The notes under the pieces: generated by a model
What the model was told of the DNA's origin: nothing
The model's input: the letters and a program-made list of their open reading frames with translations, nothing else
The model's database searches: none
Source of the DNA: Prevotellaceae bacterium
Lineage (GTDB): Bacteria > Bacteroidota > Bacteroidia > Bacteroidales > UBA932
NCBI GenBank assembly: GCA_031289995.1
Contig: JAITOI010000048.1
Span: 1 to 9,025 of the forward strand
Length of the DNA: 9,025 bases
Direction: 5' to 3'
Translations under genes and position numbers: made by a program
Part shown: positions 1 to 6,409 of the stretch, in pieces
Layout of the letters: the number at the start of each line of letters is the position of its first letter
How positions within the stretch are numbered: the first letter of the stretch is position 1

Positions 1-169
1 CCCTTTCAGTAGGTACTGAAAGTCGGCCCACGCTCTTTGGCCGCCTTTCAGTAGGTACTGAAAGTCGGCCCACGCACTTTGGCCGCCTTTCAGTAGGTAC
101 TGAATGCTTCGCCACGCACTTTGGCCGCCTTTCAGTAGGTACTGAATGCTTCGCCACGCGCTTTGGCCG
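1..169. repeat. Tandem array of four 42-bp units with palindromic cores
   Basis: Four head-to-tail units begin at 2, 44, 86 and 128, each exactly 42 bases, with no spacer. Each unit carries an inverted repeat, TTCAGTA-GG-TACTGAA. In units 1 and 2 it is extended to CTTTCAGTA-GG-TACTGAAAG. At 39-70 the flanking GGCCG and CGGCC lengthen the stem to 15 pairs with one mismatch. Units 1-2 and 3-4 differ mainly in one block after the palindrome (AAGTCGGCCC against ATGCTTCGCC), with the length kept. One further base varies (CTC, CAC, CAC, CGC). The base before unit 1 (position 1, C) differs from the G before the other units, so the array may end or degrade at the window edge. As 42 is a multiple of 3, all reading frames persist through the array. 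Three of the six are free of stops, including the minus-strand frame described separately. Confidence 0.95.
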
Positions 170-393
170 ACCGTCATGAGCTTCCGGCGATGCGCACAAA
201 AAAATCGGCAAGCCCTTCCTTCGTTGAAGGAAAGTCTCGCCAAGAGCTCCGTATGGTGCAAATAACTTGTTGTCAGCAAATAGGGAAGGGTGGAGGGGGG
301 AGAAAACGTAAACCTAAAGCCGGTGCAATTTGTAGCGCATCGGCTTGCTGTAATCGAGGTGTAGTAATGATTTACAAGCATCTGGTTTTTCAT
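1..393 (-). CDS. Candidate partial gene with a 14-residue tandem repeat, running off the left edge
   Basis: Seen: from ATG at 393 the minus strand is open for 131 codons to base 1, with an in-frame TGA just upstream at 406-408. The first ~72 residues are rich in Cys, Thr, Arg and Phe and match nothing I know. From about base 169 the frame reads a 14-residue repeat four times: two copies of the GGQSAWRSIQYLLK type (the first begins VGQ), then two of the AWADFQYLLK type. Each copy has hydrophobic residues (A, W, I/F, Y, L, L) spaced as in an amphipathic helix, closed by Gly-Gly. Some differences between copies fall at third codon positions (AGA/AGT/AGC; GGC/GGG). A strong promoter stands 80 bases upstream. 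An alternative start is ATG at 177, after GGAAG, which would make a protein of repeats only. Against coding: the leader looks like untranslated sequence, it holds a terminator-like hairpin, and other frames of the repeat are also open. No function is proposed. Confidence 0.33.
   Translation of the reverse strand, partial: MKNQMLVNHYYTSITASRCATNCTGFRFTFSPPSTLPYLLTTSYLHHTELLARLSFNEGRACRFFCAHRRKLMTVGQSAWRSIQYLLKGGQSAWRSIQYLLKGGQSAWADFQYLLKGGQRAWADFQYLLKG
198..234 (-). terminator. Terminator-like hairpin in the leftward leader
   Basis: Read on the minus strand, CTTTCCTTC (234-226) and GAAGGAAGG (222-214) form a nine-pair stem with one G-U pair and an AAC loop. Seven T residues follow at 204-198. 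Nine bases separate the stem from the T run, which is long for a classical intrinsic terminator, so it may be weak, act as an attenuator, or be chance. If it works it would stop transcripts from the 473-502 promoter before they reach the 42-bp array. Confidence 0.3.
317..346. repeat. 10-bp inverted repeat (stem-loop)
   Basis: AAGCCGGTGC (317-326) and GCATCGGCTT (337-346) are inverted copies apart from one position, around a ten-base loop. In RNA of the plus strand the odd position is a G-U pair; in minus-strand RNA it is an A-C mismatch. No plus-strand promoter is visible upstream. It lies inside the candidate leftward frame. The rest of 394-585 holds the promoter at 473-502 and nothing else I can support. 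Confidence 0.5.
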
Positions 394-472
394 TTTTATG
401 CTGCTTCAACAGCGTGTTTTTTGTTCCCTATCAGCGGTTATAGCGCGTACATTTTTCGGTGTTTTGAGGCGG

Positions 473-502
473 CAAAGGTACAACAAAAATTTGAAGCGGC
501 AA
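473..502 (-). promoter_or_regulatory. Bacteroidota-type promoter facing left
   Basis: On the minus strand TTG (502-500) is followed by exactly 19 bases and then TACCTTTG (480-473). This matches the known Bacteroides -33 (TTTG) and -7 (TAnnTTTG) elements at standard spacing. Transcription should begin near 466 and run toward base 1, giving a leader of about 70 bases before the ATG at 393. It lies downstream of hisH and cannot serve it. Confidence 0.75.
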
Positions 503-585
503 CATGTTGAGGCAAAAATTTTTGAAGATTTATGCAAATTGTTTATGGTTTGACGCTGAAATGGGGGGGGAGAAATGCTTTCGAT

Positions 586-1197
586 TTAGAGGTTGAAGGG
601 GTAGGTTGGGGCAATTGCAAGTAAAAAATTCCTCAAAATCCTCTCCCCCACCTCCCCACTTTTTTCGGGATGAAACTGCAGGGCGTAGAAATTATTCTTG
701 CGCAGGGCGGCGCTGAAGACGCGGCCGTAGCCGGTGGTGGCAATGGTGTGGGCGCCTACCTCGGCGCAGTAGCTGTGCACAAAGTAGACGTACGGCTCGC
801 GGGGCAGGCCGGCGAAGAGCGGCGAGTCGCTGGCCGCCGCAATCGTGTTCCAGCCCACGTGCGGCACCTTGTAGCCCTTGTCGGCAAAGCGCGACACGCG
901 CTCGTCGAACAGGCCAAGGCAGCCCACATCGCCCTCGTCGGAGTGGGCGCACATCAGCTGCAGGCCAATGCAGATGCCGAGTACAGGCTGTCGCAGGCTG
1001 ACAATAAGCTCGTCGAGGTGATGTTCGCGCAGGTAGCGCATGGTGGTCGATGCTTCGCCCACGCCGGGGAATATCACCCGGTCGGCAGCCCTTATCACGT
1101 CTGGGTTGTCGGTAACGGCGTAGGCGCAGCCGATGCGGCGCATGGCGTTCTCCACCGAGCGGATGTTGCCCGCGTTGTACTTGATGATGGCGACCAT
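586..1197 (-). CDS. hisH: Imidazole glycerol phosphate synthase, glutamine amidotransferase subunit HisH
   Basis: HisH is the glutaminase half of the HisH-HisF enzyme of histidine synthesis. It frees ammonia from glutamine and passes it to HisF, which makes imidazole glycerol phosphate and AICAR. The 203-residue length is normal. It is a class I amidotransferase: KYNAGN at 6-11, FPGVGEA at 43-49, the nucleophile elbow GICIGLQ with Cys76, the HisH hallmarks PHVGWN (112-117) and YFVHSY (138-143), and His176 and Glu178 in QFHPEKSG. All catalytic residues are present. The start at 1197 follows a GGAGGAG site within the end of the upstream gene. It lies four bases after the DUF4251 gene and must share its transcript. 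hisA and hisF, its usual neighbours, do not follow in the 585 bases downstream. Sequence motifs favour true HisH over the HisH-like amidotransferases of surface sugar pathways. Confidence 0.96.
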   Translation of the reverse strand: MVAIIKYNAGNIRSVENAMRRIGCAYAVTDNPDVIRAADRVIFPGVGEASTTMRYLREHHLDELIVSLRQPVLGICIGLQLMCAHSDEGDVGCLGLFDERVSRFADKGYKVPHVGWNTIAAASDSPLFAGLPREPYVYFVHSYCAEVGAHTIATTGYGRVFSAALRKNNFYALQFHPEKSGEVGERILRNFLLAIAPTYPFNL

Positions 1198-1201
1198 GTT
1201 T

Positions 1202-1693
1202 TTACTCCTCCTGTTTTTGCTCCAGCACCTCGCCGTGGAAGGTGATGCTTTGCCGGTTCGGGTCGTACACTACGAGCATGGCCGAGCCGCTCGTGCTCAC
1301 GTAGAGGCGCAGGTCGTAGTGGGTTGGCGTGTCCTTGGTTTGGATGCGGATGTCCCAGCCCTTGTTCTGGGCGGGCTTGGCGGAGTAGTCGAAGCTCAGG
1401 CTGCTGAATTTAATGCCGATGTTGAGCGGGTCGACGGGTGCGGTGTAGGCGCGGCCGTAGTAGGGCAGGTAGGCGCTGATGGTGTCCGTGCTCACGCGCA
1501 GGTCGTACTCCCACGAGAGCAAAATCAGGCGGCCTTTCATCGGCTGCGCATCGTGCGCCACAAAGCGGTAGCGCTGCTGCTCCACCAGCTGGCGCACCTT
1601 TGCGGCGTCATCGGCCGTTTGCTGCGCTTTGCCTTCTGCGCCCAGGGCAAGGCAACCCAATAGAGCTGCCGCGAAAATAAATGTCTTGTTCAT
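1202..1693 (-). CDS. Secreted DUF4251 family protein
   Basis: A 163-residue protein starting at MNKTF, with a basic N-terminus, a hydrophobic stretch at 5-19 and a probable signal peptidase I site near GKA-QQ (23/24), so it is predicted to be exported to the periplasm or outer surface. A cysteine at 14 (LLGC) resembles a lipobox, but the hydrophobic part before it is short and the -2 residue is unusual. The body fits DUF4251, a Bacteroidota family of unknown function: a charged helix near 27-45, AYLPYYGRAYTAP, GIKFSS, and NRQSITFHGEV near the C-terminus. An in-frame Met 12 codons upstream (1729) is possible, but it would put a hydrophilic extension before the signal peptide, so I prefer 1693. 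I see no good minus-strand promoter in the 151-base gap to ileS. The gene may be read from the ileS transcript or from a weak site such as TAAATTTC at 1721-1714. Its coupling to hisH has no evident functional reason. Confidence 0.85.
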   Translation of the reverse strand: MNKTFIFAAALLGCLALGAEGKAQQTADDAAKVRQLVEQQRYRFVAHDAQPMKGRLILLSWEYDLRVSTDTISAYLPYYGRAYTAPVDPLNIGIKFSSLSFDYSAKPAQNKGWDIRIQTKDTPTHYDLRLYVSTSGSAMLVVYDPNRQSITFHGEVLEQKQEE

Positions 1694-1738
1694 CGCGAAA
1701 AATTTTGTTGATCGAAATTTACTATTCAAAAAAATTTG

Positions 1739-1746
1739 TACCTTTG
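1739..1746 (+). promoter_or_regulatory. Possible antisense -7 element
   Basis: TACCTTTG followed by GC is identical to the -7 boxes of the two strong promoters in this window. There is no TTG at the expected distance upstream (the nearest, at 1708-1710, is 28 bases away), so it is incomplete. A transcript would begin near 1752, run rightward through the hairpin at 1766-1794 and enter ileS antisense from 1845. Confidence 0.3.
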
Positions 1747-1765
1747 CGCCTCGTTTGACATAATA

Positions 1766-1794
1766 GCAAGGTTTGTCTTGTTCGTAGACCTTGC
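1766..1794. repeat. Stem-loop between ileS and the DUF4251 gene
   Basis: GCAAGGT (1766-1772) and ACCTTGC (1788-1794) are perfect inverted copies. In plus-strand RNA three more pairs (two of them G-U) extend the stem to ten; on the minus strand those positions mismatch. Neither side has a T run, so a simple intrinsic terminator for ileS is unlikely. Confidence 0.5.
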
Positions 1795-1844
1795 ACGGGG
1801 GAGAAATCGGGTATTTTTCCTCCGTTATTTTTTGCTCCCTTCCG

Positions 1845-4800
1845 TCACTTCACCACCCTCAGCACCATCCCCAGCTCGTACCCGTCCATGCCAATGGTGG
1901 CGCCGCCTGCGACGCTATCGGCAAGCGTCAATTCGGTGGCCAGCACCTGCCCCTTGATGTAGCCGGCAAAGGTGCTCACGGCCTCGCGAATTTGCGGCGC
2001 GTTTTGCAGCGTGATGTGGATGCGGTCGGTAACCTCAAAGCCGCTCTCCTTGCGCAAATTTTGGATGCGGTTGATGAGCTCGCGGGCAATGCCTTCCTGC
2101 CGCAAGTCGTCGGTAACGGTGATGTCGAGCGCGAGCGTGATGCCGTTTTCGCTCATGCTTAGCGAGCCTGCAATGTCCTCCGTGGTGATGTCCACATTTT
2201 CGGGCAGCAGCTCCACCGTGTCGCCCGATGCGAGGGGCAGCACGAGGCGCTTGTCGCGCTCCAGCGCAGCGATTTCGGGTTGCGAAAAGGCGAGGATTTT
2301 GGCCGCCACATCCTTCATGTTTTTGCCGCACTTGGCGCCCAAGGTTTTGAAGTTTGCCTTCGCACGCTTGCTGACAATGCCCGTGTCGTCGCCCACCAAA
2401 TCGATGTGCTTGACGTTGGTTTCGCTGCGAATGATGGCGAGGATTTCGTCCGTAAAAAGCGAGACCATTTTTTGGTCGGCCACCGGAATGATGACCTTCG
2501 CCAGCGGCTGCCTTACCTTGATGTCAGCCTTGCGGCGCAGCGCGAGAATCATGGACGTTACCTGCTGCGCCACGAGCATTTTTTGCTCCAAGTCGGCGTT
2601 GATGAGGGCGCTGTTGTGGGCGGGAAAATCGGCGAGGTGAACGGAGCTGCCGCCGCGCAAGTCGCAAAAAATTCTATCCGTCACAAACGGCGCAATGGGC
2701 GATGCGAGCACGCAGACCGTGCGCAGGCAGTGGTAGAGCGTGAGGTAGGCGGTGCGCTTGTCGTCGGTCATTTCGCCGCCCCAAAAACGCTTGCGGTTGA
2801 GGCGCACGTACCAGTTGCTGAGATGGTCGCACACGAAGTCCTGGATGAGCCGTCCTGCGCGGGTTGGCTCGTAGTCTTCGTAGCTCTGCTCCACCTCGCT
2901 GATGAGCGTGTTGAGCAGCGAAATTATCCACCGGTCAACCTGCGCAAACGCTGTGCAGGAGCCGACTTCAGCGGTTGTGTCGGGCGGCGGTTGGTAGCCG
3001 TCGACGTTGGCGTAGAGCGCAAAAAATGAGTAGGTGTTGTGGAGCGTACCGAAGAATTTTCGGCGCACTTCGTCCACGCCCTCGACGTCGAATTTGAGGT
3101 TGTCCCAGGGCTGCGAGTTGGTGAGCATGTACCAGCGCAGCGCGTCGGAGCCGTACTCGTTCATCACCGCAAAAGGCTCCACGGCGTTGCCCAAACGCTT
3201 GCTCATTTTGTTGCCGTTTTTGTCGAGCACCAGCCCCGTGGAGATGACATTTTTGAACGCGACGGAGTCGGCAAACATGGCGCTGATGGCGTGCAGCGTG
3301 AAGAACCAGCCGCGCGTTTGGTCAACGCCCTCGGAGATAAAATCGGCAGGGTAGAAGGCGCCGCTCTCCACCAAATTTTTGTTCTCGAAGGGGTAGTGCA
3401 GCTGGGCAAACGGCATGGCGCCGCTGTCGAACCACACGTCAATCAAGTCCAGCTCGCGCCGCATCGCTTTGCCGGCGGGGCTGACCAGAATGATTTCGTC
3501 CACGTAGGGGCGATGCAAATCGATTTTTTGGTAGCCGTCGGCTGAGGTGTCGCCCGCTCGGAAACCCGCGTAGGGGTTGGCTTTCATCAATCCGGCGGCA
3601 ACAGATTTGTCGATTTCGTTGACCAGCTCCTCCACCGAGCCGATGCACATTTCCTCGCTGCCATCCTCGCTGCGCCATATTGGTAGCGGGGTTCCCCAGT
3701 ATCGGCTGCGCGACAAATTCCAATCCTTCAAGTCCTCGAGCCACTTGCCAAACCGCCCCGTGCCTGTGCTTTCGGGCTTCCACGCGATGGTCTTGTTGAG
3801 CTCCACCATGCGCTCTTTGCAGGCGGTGCTGCGGATAAACCAGCTGTCGAGCGGGTAGTAGAGCACCGGCTTATCCGTGCGCCAGCAGTGCGGGTAGCTG
3901 TGCACGTGCTTCTCAATTTTGAAGACCAGGCCTTGCTGCTTCAGCATTACGCAGAGGTCGATGTCGAGCGTGGAGTCGTTTTCGCCGAGCTTGGGGTCGT
4001 AGTCGTTCTTCACAAAGCGACCTGCGTACGCGCCATACAAGCTCACGTCAACGCTTGTGTGGAGAAAGCTTTCGTCGAGCTCTGCGAGGCGAAAAAACTT
4101 GCCGGTTTTGTCCACCATCGGCTGGCGGATGCCGTTCTTGTCCACGAGCATCAGCGGCGCAATGCGGTGCTGCTTTGCCACGCGGTCGTCGTCGGCGCCA
4201 AAGGTGGGCGCAATGTGCACAATGCCGGTGCCGTCGTCGGTGGTAACAAAATCGCCGGTGATGACGCGGAACGCAGCGCCATCCGGCTTCACCCACGGGA
4301 TGAGCTGCTCGTACTCCAAGCCCTCTAAATCCGCGCCACGGCACTCCGCTACGACCTCAAACTTGGCCTGCTTTTTTTCGCCAAAAAAGTTACCCACCAA
4401 GTCCTTTGCAAGGATGACAATGCAGGCTTCGTTGGTGTACGGATTTTCGGTTTTTACGAGGCAGTAGCTGATGCCGGAACCCACGCAGAGCGCGGTGTTG
4501 GAGGGCAATGTCCAGGGCGTGGTAGTCCATGCCAAAAAGTAAGATTTGAGATTTGCGACGTGAGACGTGAGACTTGAGATTTCAGCTGCGCGAAACATCG
4601 CCACGCAAGTCGTATCCTTCACGTCGCGGTAGCATCCGGGCTGGTTGAGCTCGTGCGTGCTCAGCCCTGTGCCGGCGGCGGGCGAGTAGGGCTGAATGGT
4701 GTAGCCTTTGTAGAGCAGATTTTTTTCGTACAGCTTTTTGAGCAGGTACCACAGCGTTTCGATGTAGCGGTTGTCGTAGGTGATGTAGGGGTTTTGCATG

Positions 4801-5228
4801 TCGACCCAGTAGCCCATTTGCTCGGTCAGATTTTCCCACTCCTTGGTGTACTTCATCACCTCTCGGCGGCAGGCGGCGTTGTAGTCGTCCACGCTGATTT
4901 TTTTGCCGATGTCCTCCTTCGTAATGCCGAGCATTTTCTCCACTCCCAGCTCCACCGGAAGGCCGTGCGTGTCCCATCCAGCCTTGCGCTGCACGAGGTA
5001 GCCCTTGAGCGTTTTGTAGCGGCAAAAGGTGTCCTTCACGGCGCGCGCCATCACGTGGTGGATGCCCGGCATACCGTTTGCCGACGGCGGTCCTTCGTAA
5101 AAAACAAATGGCGGGCAAGCCTCGCGCAGCTTGAGCGACTGCGCAAAGGTGCCCTCCTTTTTCCACAACAGCAGCACCTCGCGATTGATTTTCGCGAGGT
5201 CTAAATTTTTGTATTCGGGGAATTTCAT
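1845..5228 (-). CDS. ileS: Isoleucyl-tRNA synthetase, type 2 (IleS2) with GIHH signature
   Basis: Charges tRNA-Ile with isoleucine in the cytoplasm. It is a class Ia synthetase of 1,127 residues, normal for the long Bacteroidota form. The ATP site signature near 46-58 reads GPPSANGMPGIHH, so the usual HxGH is GxHH. The KMSKS loop is NKMSKRLG (673-680). The CP1 editing domain carries GTGIVHIAP (333-341) and FGADDD. WTTTPWTLPSN (234-244), DWNLSRSRYWG (502-512) and VWFDSGAMPFAQ (598-609) are standard. The anticodon-binding and long C-terminal domains follow, without an obvious zinc cluster at the end, as in type 2 enzymes. Residues 216-228 are encoded by a 7-bp tandem repeat (see repeat entry). 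The start at 5228 gives the canonical MKFPEYKNLDL opening; the ribosome site (AGGAAAC) is weak. The gap to the adaptor gene is 49 bases with no visible promoter, so it is probably read from upstream. Confidence 0.98.
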   Translation of the reverse strand: MKFPEYKNLDLAKINREVLLLWKKEGTFAQSLKLREACPPFVFYEGPPSANGMPGIHHVMARAVKDTFCRYKTLKGYLVQRKAGWDTHGLPVELGVEKMLGITKEDIGKKISVDDYNAACRREVMKYTKEWENLTEQMGYWVDMQNPYITYDNRYIETLWYLLKKLYEKNLLYKGYTIQPYSPAAGTGLSTHELNQPGCYRDVKDTTCVAMFRAAEISSLTSHVANLKSYFLAWTTTPWTLPSNTALCVGSGISYCLVKTENPYTNEACIVILAKDLVGNFFGEKKQAKFEVVAECRGADLEGLEYEQLIPWVKPDGAAFRVITGDFVTTDDGTGIVHIAPTFGADDDRVAKQHRIAPLMLVDKNGIRQPMVDKTGKFFRLAELDESFLHTSVDVSLYGAYAGRFVKNDYDPKLGENDSTLDIDLCVMLKQQGLVFKIEKHVHSYPHCWRTDKPVLYYPLDSWFIRSTACKERMVELNKTIAWKPESTGTGRFGKWLEDLKDWNLSRSRYWGTPLPIWRSEDGSEEMCIGSVEELVNEIDKSVAAGLMKANPYAGFRAGDTSADGYQKIDLHRPYVDEIILVSPAGKAMRRELDLIDVWFDSGAMPFAQLHYPFENKNLVESGAFYPADFISEGVDQTRGWFFTLHAISAMFADSVAFKNVISTGLVLDKNGNKMSKRLGNAVEPFAVMNEYGSDALRWYMLTNSQPWDNLKFDVEGVDEVRRKFFGTLHNTYSFFALYANVDGYQPPPDTTAEVGSCTAFAQVDRWIISLLNTLISEVEQSYEDYEPTRAGRLIQDFVCDHLSNWYVRLNRKRFWGGEMTDDKRTAYLTLYHCLRTVCVLASPIAPFVTDRIFCDLRGGSSVHLADFPAHNSALINADLEQKMLVAQQVTSMILALRRKADIKVRQPLAKVIIPVADQKMVSLFTDEILAIIRSETNVKHIDLVGDDTGIVSKRAKANFKTLGAKCGKNMKDVAAKILAFSQPEIAALERDKRLVLPLASGDTVELLPENVDITTEDIAGSLSMSENGITLALDITVTDDLRQEGIARELINRIQNLRKESGFEVTDRIHITLQNAPQIREAVSTFAGYIKGQVLATELTLADSVAGGATIGMDGYELGMVLRVVK
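4543..4584. repeat. Six 7-bp tandem units inside ileS
   Basis: The plus strand reads GATTTGA, GATTTGC, GACGTGA, GACGTGA, GACTTGA, GATTTCA without interruption: six units of consensus GAnnTGA, 42 bases in all. The length is a multiple of three, so the ileS frame is kept. It encodes about residues 216-228 (EISSLTSHVANLK), between AMFRAA and the conserved YFLAWTTTPWT of the CP1 entry. The composition is unlike the surrounding codons and like the GATTTGAA repeat upstream of the MscS gene. Confidence 0.9.
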
Positions 5229-5277
5229 GTCGTATTGCGTTTCCTTGTTGATGATACTTGATGCGCCGTCTGCCGCC

Positions 5278-6348
5278 CTACTCCTTCATCAGCTGCACGG
5301 CCATTCCCGTGCGCAGCTGCAACATGCCGGAGGTGATGAGCGTGTCGCCCACGGCGATGCCGCTCGTGATTTGGATGGCGGTTTCGCTGCGGATGCCCTT
5401 CTTGACGCGCATGGGCATGGCCTTACCGCTGCGGTAGATGTACACCAGGTCGCCGTCCATTTCGGCAATCAGCGCCTCGTTGGGGATGGCAATGGCGTTG
5501 TCGAAGCGCTTCAGCTCCAGCGTGAGCGAAAAAAACTGTCCGGGCTTGAGGGCACCGGTGCTGTTGGCGTACAGCGCTCGCACCATGATGGTGCGCGTTT
5601 TGACGTTCACCTGCGGCTCGATGGCGTACACTCTGGCGTCGAAAAGGCGCGGCACGCCGTCGATGTGGAACTGCACGTTCATGCCCGTGCGCACGTCGGT
5701 GGCGTAGCGTTCGGGGATGGAAAAATCTACCTTGAGCGGCGAGAGGCATACCACGTGCGCCACCGGCGTGCCGGGCGACACAAACGCGCCCTCGCTCGTG
5801 TAGCGCAGCCCCAGCGTGCCGTCGAAGGGCGCGAGGATGCTCGACTTTTCAATCTTGGCCTCGATGAGCGCGAGGTCGGCCTTGAGCGCCTGCATTTCGG
5901 CCAGCGACTGCTCGTAGCTCTCGCGGCTAATGGCCTCGTGCTCCAGCAGCGTGCGCTGGCGCTGCTCGCGGTCTTCGGCCAGCTTGAGCTGAACGTTGAT
6001 TTTGTCGCGCTGCGCCTGCAGCTCGTTGTCGTTAATCTTGGCCAGCAGCTCGCCCTTGCTCACCGTTTGCCCCTCGTTCGACGAGAGGAAGGTGATGCGC
6101 CCCGACGACTCGAACGAGAGGTCAACTTCCTCCGACGCCATGAGCGTGCCGGTGGCGTTGATGTAGTCGATGATGGGCTTGGTTTCGACCACCAGCGCGC
6201 GCACGCTGAGCGGTGGCCTGCGCGACGGCGACGGGGCCGATGGCGCCGCATCGACCTCGTCGGGCGAGGCCAAAAACTGGCGGTAGGCAAGCGCTGCAGC
6301 CAGCGCCACTATTAGCAGTAGGATTGAAATCCAGCGAACTTTTTTCAT
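5278..6348 (-). CDS. RND-type efflux periplasmic adaptor (membrane fusion protein, HlyD/AcrA family)
   Basis: A 356-residue periplasmic adaptor that links an inner-membrane RND pump to a TolC-like outer-membrane channel. It has an N-terminal membrane anchor at about 6-22 without a lipobox cysteine and a Pro/Ser-rich linker at 32-47. The first lipoyl half includes SSGRITF and EGQTVSKGELL (81-102). A short coiled-coil hairpin spans about 106-168. The second lipoyl half is SSILAPFDGTLG with EGAFVSPGTPV (169-196). A beta-barrel occupies about 203-280 and a membrane-proximal domain about 285-356 (AIPNEAL, GDTLITSG). I start it at the Met at 6348 just before the hydrophobic anchor; the frame extends 30 codons further up, but that stretch is Cys/Ser-rich and overlaps the previous gene. 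It sits 61 bases after the DUF5618 gene and 49 before ileS. Neither the pump nor the outer-membrane partner adjoins it, so its substrate cannot be inferred. Confidence 0.93.
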   Translation of the reverse strand: MKKVRWISILLLIVALAAALAYRQFLASPDEVDAAPSAPSPSRRPPLSVRALVVETKPIIDYINATGTLMASEEVDLSFESSGRITFLSSNEGQTVSKGELLAKINDNELQAQRDKINVQLKLAEDREQRQRTLLEHEAISRESYEQSLAEMQALKADLALIEAKIEKSSILAPFDGTLGLRYTSEGAFVSPGTPVAHVVCLSPLKVDFSIPERYATDVRTGMNVQFHIDGVPRLFDARVYAIEPQVNVKTRTIMVRALYANSTGALKPGQFFSLTLELKRFDNAIAIPNEALIAEMDGDLVYIYRSGKAMPMRVKKGIRSETAIQITSGIAVGDTLITSGMLQLRTGMAVQLMKE

Positions 6349-6409
6349 GTTTTTTTTTGGGGGTAAATCTTTTTTTGAGGTGCTACTCCAAGCGTTTTTG
6401 CATGGCGTG

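Noticed and set aside
1..169. CRISPR array
   Set aside because: The 42-bp units are directly contiguous with no unique spacers, and no cas genes are present in the window.
163..510. Plus-strand open frame of 115 codons with a TTG start
   Set aside because: It starts inside the repeat array, has no ribosome site or promoter, a random-looking composition, and matches no family. It also crosses the minus-strand promoter at 473-502.
501..524. Short palindromes AACATGTT and CAAAAATTTTTG
   Set aside because: Perfect but short, single copies in A/T-rich sequence. I have no further support for operator function.
1736..2162. Plus-strand frames following the TACCTTTG box at 1739
   Set aside because: They overlap the 3' end of ileS in antisense, lack ribosome sites and have no recognisable domains. 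If a transcript exists it is more likely non-coding.
5131..6315. 394-codon plus-strand frame opposite the adaptor gene
   Set aside because: It lies antisense to a well-supported adaptor gene and the start of ileS. Its His/Arg/Val/Ala-rich composition is typical of an antisense shadow in a GC-biased gene.
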